Assembly (NCBI GenBank): GCA_021613335.1
Contig: JAJTWR010000088.1
Coordinates: 62,001-126,000 of the forward strand
Source of the DNA: Whitmania pigra
Lineage: Eukaryota; Annelida; Clitellata; Hirudinida; Haemopidae
DNA length: 64,000 nucleotides
Direction of reading: 5' to 3'
Under the pieces are notes generated by a model. It saw only the letters and a list, made by a program, of their open reading frames with translations. It had not been told where the DNA came from and ran no database searches. This document shows positions 60,201 through 64,000 of the stretch, in pieces. Position 1 is the stretch's first letter; every line of letters begins with the position of its first letter. Both the position numbers and the translations under genes were made by a program.

Positions 60201-61235
60201 AATGCATGCCGGGCAATTGATCCACCCTATGTATAATATTCAAAGCTTTGTCTGATGTCAAATTAAGTTCGTGGTATTCTGTCGCCAAATGAAATCTGTC
60301 AACAAAAATCATGTAATTATAATTTAATAAGCAATAATAATAATCAACTATAAGATGAAATGTTTGATTTTTATGCTGCAACAACTAATTTGTAGGGTAG
60401 GACAATTATGAATTCTTCTGGGTTTTTTCAAAAGATTATTATAAGTACTTTTTTTAATAAATTATTTTGTCACTTATACTTGTTCAAAAATAGTATCAAC
60501 GCACTGCCAAATTCATAATTATGTACCTTCTATGTTGACTACAAACATCATAACTGTATTCTATTTTCCAATTCTGTGAACATACATGATATAAATCTCC
60601 TTTGTATGTTGCTTTCAGGAATTCACTTTCCAAACCCAAGTTCACAAAAACTGTATGAAAATGCTACATAATTTATTTAAAATAAGTTACGAAAAGTTTT
60701 TTTTTTCTCACAACATCCTTGCTCGTCAGAAAAGTCGGGACAATCGCTATGTCCATCACATCGCAGAGCATTGGCGATGCAAACATCTCTCCTTGCACAT
60801 TTAAAATCAATCGCTTCGCATCGTCCTTATTTAAATGAGCAACTTTGTTAGTAGGAGTTGTTATGGTAAATGTTATTAATATTTAAATGGTTATTAATAA
60901 CAAATTCTTGCGAGCATCTATACCTCGAACTTCTAATTGAAAGCATAAGCACTCGGTGCCCATATAAATGTAAATTGGCAAAGTTTCAGAACTGAACATC
61001 TAAACTATCGATAAATCACATATTTCTCATAAAACTAAATTTTTTAAATGTTAATTATCACGGTAAAGTTCGTTAATATTTTAATAGATATACAAATTAC
61101 TGCATGAAGGGGCTTCGTCGTCTCCGCTTGGGCAATCAGTGGTGCCATCGCACAACCACTCTTTATGTATGCACTGTCCTTCATGACACTTGTATTCATG
61201 AGCAAGACATTCTTTAGGAACTTCAGGGCTTGTCA
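57277..61235 (-). CDS. Mosaic serine protease, second copy, 5' end not in window (LDLa x2, SRCR-like, S1 protease, hydrophobic tail)
   Basis: Ten exons collinear with the 47695-55836 gene: 61101-61235, 60712-60825, 60527-60650, 60188-60295, 59981-60030, 58817-59009, 58469-58746, 58203-58387, 57961-58114, 57277-57392. The frame is open throughout (1457 nt, entered in phase 1). LDLa modules CDGTTDCPSGDDE and CDGHSDCPDFSDE; SRCR-like WKIEYSYDVCSQ; zymogen site GKY/IISG; TAAHC; ENDVALIKL; CRGDSGSALVC, with all three catalytic residues present but Ser-Ala where Gly-Pro usually follows the GDSG. The last exon keeps the small-residue GSSS stretch and hydrophobic end. No FTP or signal-peptide exons are seen between 61235 and 64000, where LINE relics lie; they may be beyond the edge or lost. 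An internal ATG at 59100 gives a hydrophobic start but ignores the conserved exon boundary, so I do not use it. Confidence 0.82.
59359..59859. mobile_element. hAT MITE (Charlie-like ends)
   Basis: Left end CAGCGGTTCTCAACCTTTCT, right end GGTTGAGTACAGCTG, with CGCGACCCCCC and GGGGGTCACAACC just inside: classic Charlie-type inverted ends. Flanks AACTAAGT and GTCTAAGA agree at 5 of 8 aligned positions. It lies in the intron between SRCR and protease exons of the second protease copy; absent from the first copy. ORF 59585-59944 is not a gene. Confidence 0.8.
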
Positions 61236-61399
61236 CTTTTAAAAATGTTTTTCAAAATTACAAGGCATTGGTTTGCTCAGGATGTAAATTTACATCGCAT
61301 TTTTTTCTGATGGCGCACTTAAAAATAGCCTCAGAATTTTTTGCAGAAAAAGATTTCAGTGTTTTTATTGAGATATTTTATCTTATTTATAATTTTTTT

Positions 61400-61580
61400 A
61401 TTTATTAGACACAATTGAAGGATCCAGTTGGACCACTAACACAATTGCAAAAACAAAAGCATCGACCGACGTGTACACAAAGGCAGCATATAAATTAAAT
61501 GTAATTTAAGTAATGACTAAAGTCGAGGTCACGTATCATTGCGTTTAAACGGGAGACCTTGGTTGAATCAATGACATCAC
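61400..61580 (-). repeat. Dispersed repeat, probable LINE 3' end
   Basis: Second copy of the repeat at 49838-50010. Confidence 0.45.
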
Positions 61581-61754
61581 CAATTCAATGCATTCCATGG
61601 CTTTGCAATTCTATTGCAAAAAGCGAATTTAACACAGTTTGTGAAATAATTATTTTGCTTAAGTTTAAGACAGTGTCCTTTTGTATGGTTTTGAGCAAAA
61701 AGGGAGTGTATTAAGAATGAGTTAATAAAGCCATGTATTATTTAAAACAAAGTG

Positions 61755-63140
61755 TGAAATCAGCCAGCAATTGGAAGTTTGAGCAACCTTAGTTTCTTTG
61801 TATATGGATACGATTCCAGGAATAGAATTGACTTAATGTATTGCCTTTGAACACTTTCTATTGTATCGATTAAATATTTGTGATGAGGATTCCAGACCGG
61901 GGCATGGAGGTTAGCAAAATGGGTTACATGCCTGAATACGGCGGTAATGGCAACAGTCGTAAAGTCGTGTTCGAAACCCAGCCTGCACTGCTGCCAGCGC
62001 TCTTGGGAAGGATCGCTATACAAATGGTTACAGGAAGCGCCTCTGACGCTATGCATATGGAACCATATAAATAAAATTACAATTACCATTACAATTACTG
62101 TTGAGCCATACTCAAGTATTGGCCTAACATAGGTACAGAAGGCCAGCTTTAGAATATCCTTATCTTTGGAAGCAAAGGACGATCAGATCATCCAGAAGAT
62201 TGTAGCAGCTCTTTTAGTGATGGCTTCAATGTGTAAGTCAAATTTCAGCTATGGGTCCATTATAAACCCTAGATCTCTGATCTTATCGACACGCTGTAGG
62301 ACATGCCTGTCAATGAAATATTCATGGGAACCTCCTGTCTTTGCCTCCTGTTACAGAGAAAACATGACATTTGTCAGGCGCAGGTTGTAGGTGCCATATG
62401 TCACTCCACTGGGCCACTGTGTCAAGAGCAAATTGTAGCTGGGTTTGACAGAATCCGTTCCTACTATAAAGTTTGCGTCATCAGCGAAAAGCTTGCAAAC
62501 AACATTTGAAGTCCTGAGCAGGCCAGCCAGACCATTTGTGTAGAGCAAGAACAGAGTTGGCCCAAACACTACCCTGGGTAACACCACCGGAGCAGTTCTA
62601 GTTCAAAAGCTGCATAGTGTTTCTTAATGGCTTTGCTACATGCTTTAGCAATGTTGTTGTTTTGTCCTCGCCATTGTTACTTCGTTTCCAAATTCTCCAA
62701 AGCCTCGATTTTGTTTGCAAAAGCTGGTTGGTTTGCGGGGGGGGGGGGGGTATATTTTCCGCCCATATTTGAATACTGTTGCTGAAAATTTTGGGACAAA
62801 TCGTTCAAAAGCCACTCCCACCTGATATTTGAACTCCTGTCTACATTTATCCACTATGGGACAAAACTGAAAAAGAAAAATTCCAGTTTATCCCCTGTAA
62901 ATATTTATTGAGCATCAGATAATCAGCTTTCCTGAAGTTGTGTGATGTGGATGGACCGCCTGATTAGACCAGTCCGATGGAGCATTTGGTCTGAAGCCGA
63001 TGACGTTGTGATCACTATTTGAAATTGGGCATAACGTTTCTATTCTGGTGATAAACTGAGAGTCATTTGAATCAAGCATATTTTCATGTCTTGTTGGAGT
63101 TGTAACAAATTTTTGAAATCCGAAGTCATTAAAAAAATTT
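61755..63140 (-). mobile_element. Non-LTR retrotransposon relic (endonuclease and reverse transcriptase)
   Basis: Minus strand, in order: end of the AP-endonuclease domain at 62880-63130 (FVTTPTRHENMLDS, SQFITRIETLCPISNSDHNV with the SDH motif), linker at 62645-62870 (AFERFVPKFSATVFKYGRK), then, after loss of the N-terminal RT, the RT core at 62351-62587 (VFGPTLFLLYTNGL, CKLFADDANFIV) and the C-terminal part at 61760-61900 (VWNPHHKYLIDTIESVQRQ). Frameshifts throughout, a 14-G run at 62737-62750 and a SINE inserted at 61901-62098. Jockey/CR1-like. Not active. Confidence 0.85.
61901..62098 (+). repeat. tRNA-derived SINE inserted in a LINE
   Basis: Plus-strand copy of the SINE family: GGTTAGCAAAATGGGTTACA (A box), CGTGTTCGAAACCCAGCC (B box), GCGCCTCTGACGCTATGC, and an ATTAC-rich tail. 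It interrupts the LINE C-terminal frame right after VWNPHHK on the minus strand. Confidence 0.85.
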
Positions 63141-63282
63141 CAGAAACATATTGTATATTCTAATATTCGGAGCAGTGTTTTGAGACCAGGTCTTAGATGG
63201 TAAACTAAAGTCCCTAAACTAAACTAAAGGATACAAACTGTATGTTTAACAGAGCAGAGGTGATGTAAACAATCAATACTTA

Positions 63283-64000
63283 ACATAACATAACATAACA
63301 TAACAATTATTTATAGTGGTTAAGAAGACCTGGATCTGTGTAATAACCACTCTTTTTAGTCCTAATATCCGAATTTACTTAAATAAATTTTGAATTTATC
63401 TATTGTGTCAGCATGGATGGTTTCCTTATCTAGTTTATTCCATAAGGAAACCACCCTTGAACTGAAATAATTGTTTTTCAAGTTTCCGAAGCTTCCTGTA
63501 TAATTTACAATCGTGCCCTCTAGTAGAAAACTTTTTGTGGCTTCGAAAAACTGTTCAGGCAAAAGGCCTTCCCTTCCCGATAAAATTTTGAATGCCTCGA
63601 TGAGGTCCCCTCTATTTCTTCTCTTTTCCAGAGTCGTTAATTTACATCTATTTAATCTTTCCTCGTAACTAAGCTTTCAAAACCATCTATCATCCTGGTT
63701 GCCCTTCTTTGTACTCTTTCCAACATCTCTACATCCTTCCTCAAATGAGGGTTCCATACTTGCACACAGTACTCAAGGTGTGGCCTTACTAATGCCTTAT
63801 ACAATCTCAGTATTACATCCTTGTTCCTGCTTACTTTCAACTGCATAATTCTCAGCGCTAAAGTCAAAACCTCCGCTGTGGCCTTCTGGTGTTCATTCAA
63901 TTTCTTGAGGGAATACTTTGACAAACCATCTGTTTTTGTTTTTAGCACAATAGTAGCCTGATGGTGTTCATCCCATTTTTTCTTGGAGTCTTTTGTCACA
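63283..64000 (-). mobile_element. Non-LTR retrotransposon, 3' part (runs off right edge)
   Basis: Minus strand from 63999: [38 protein letters not shown], then [14 protein letters not shown], a frameshift, and at 63362-63562 the ORF2 end (GTIVNYTGSFGNLKNNYFSS, VVSLWNKLD). The stop is followed by a 3' UTR and a (TATGT)n-type tail at 63280-63302. Better preserved than the other LINE copies, of which it is a separate family member. 5' part outside the window. Confidence 0.85.

Overview
The window is AT-rich eukaryotic DNA with short exons, GT-AG introns, microsatellites and many decayed transposons. The gene set suggests an arthropod, most likely an arachnid: CYP4-clan P450s, a small secreted reprolysin (M12B) metalloprotease of the kind known from ticks and scorpions, and mosaic secreted serine proteases. 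No rRNA, barcode gene or other taxonomic marker is present, so this placement is an inference. Most exons are too short for simple ORF calling. I joined them by splice phase; each gene called complete gives a total coding length divisible by three.

Layout. 1-1.3 kb: the first two exons of an unknown secreted protein, minus strand, running off the left edge. 3-11 kb: repeats, a LINE relic, a hAT relic with TAGTTAACTAC arrays, and a UBE2D-type ubiquitin-conjugating enzyme pseudogene split by a tRNA-derived SINE. 11.9-14.3 kb, plus strand: signal peptide plus reprolysin-type prodomain with no catalytic domain next to it. 14.7-30.8 kb, minus strand: a CYP4-like cluster with two intact 12-exon genes (502 and 501 aa) and two decayed copies, with one complete hAT element in an intron. 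31.4-37.4 kb: two nearly identical intronless elongin-C-like genes in a recent segmental duplication, two foldback-type elements with 9-bp target duplications, a dead metalloprotease copy, a P450 exon relic and a C-type-lectin relic. 38.5-40.8 kb: a hAT element with a perfect 8-bp target duplication. 41.2-45.8 kb, plus strand: an intact 10-exon reprolysin (419 aa) with a signal peptide but no prodomain.

47.7-61.2 kb, minus strand: two tandem mosaic serine proteases. The complete one (16 exons, 783 aa) reads as signal peptide, two fucolectin-like (FTP) domains, two LDL-receptor class A modules, an SRCR-like region, an S1 protease domain, and a separate last exon coding a small-residue stretch followed by a hydrophobic tail that looks like a GPI-anchor signal. 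The second copy repeats the LDLa-to-tail part. Its 5' exons are not seen before the right edge, where two LINE relics occupy 61.8-64 kb.

The most unusual items are the FTP-LDLa-SRCR-protease architecture with a possible GPI tail, the aromatic residue at the zymogen cleavage site with non-standard oxyanion-loop and S1 residues, and the separation of a reprolysin prodomain from a prodomain-less reprolysin whose exon is phase-compatible with it 28 kb away.
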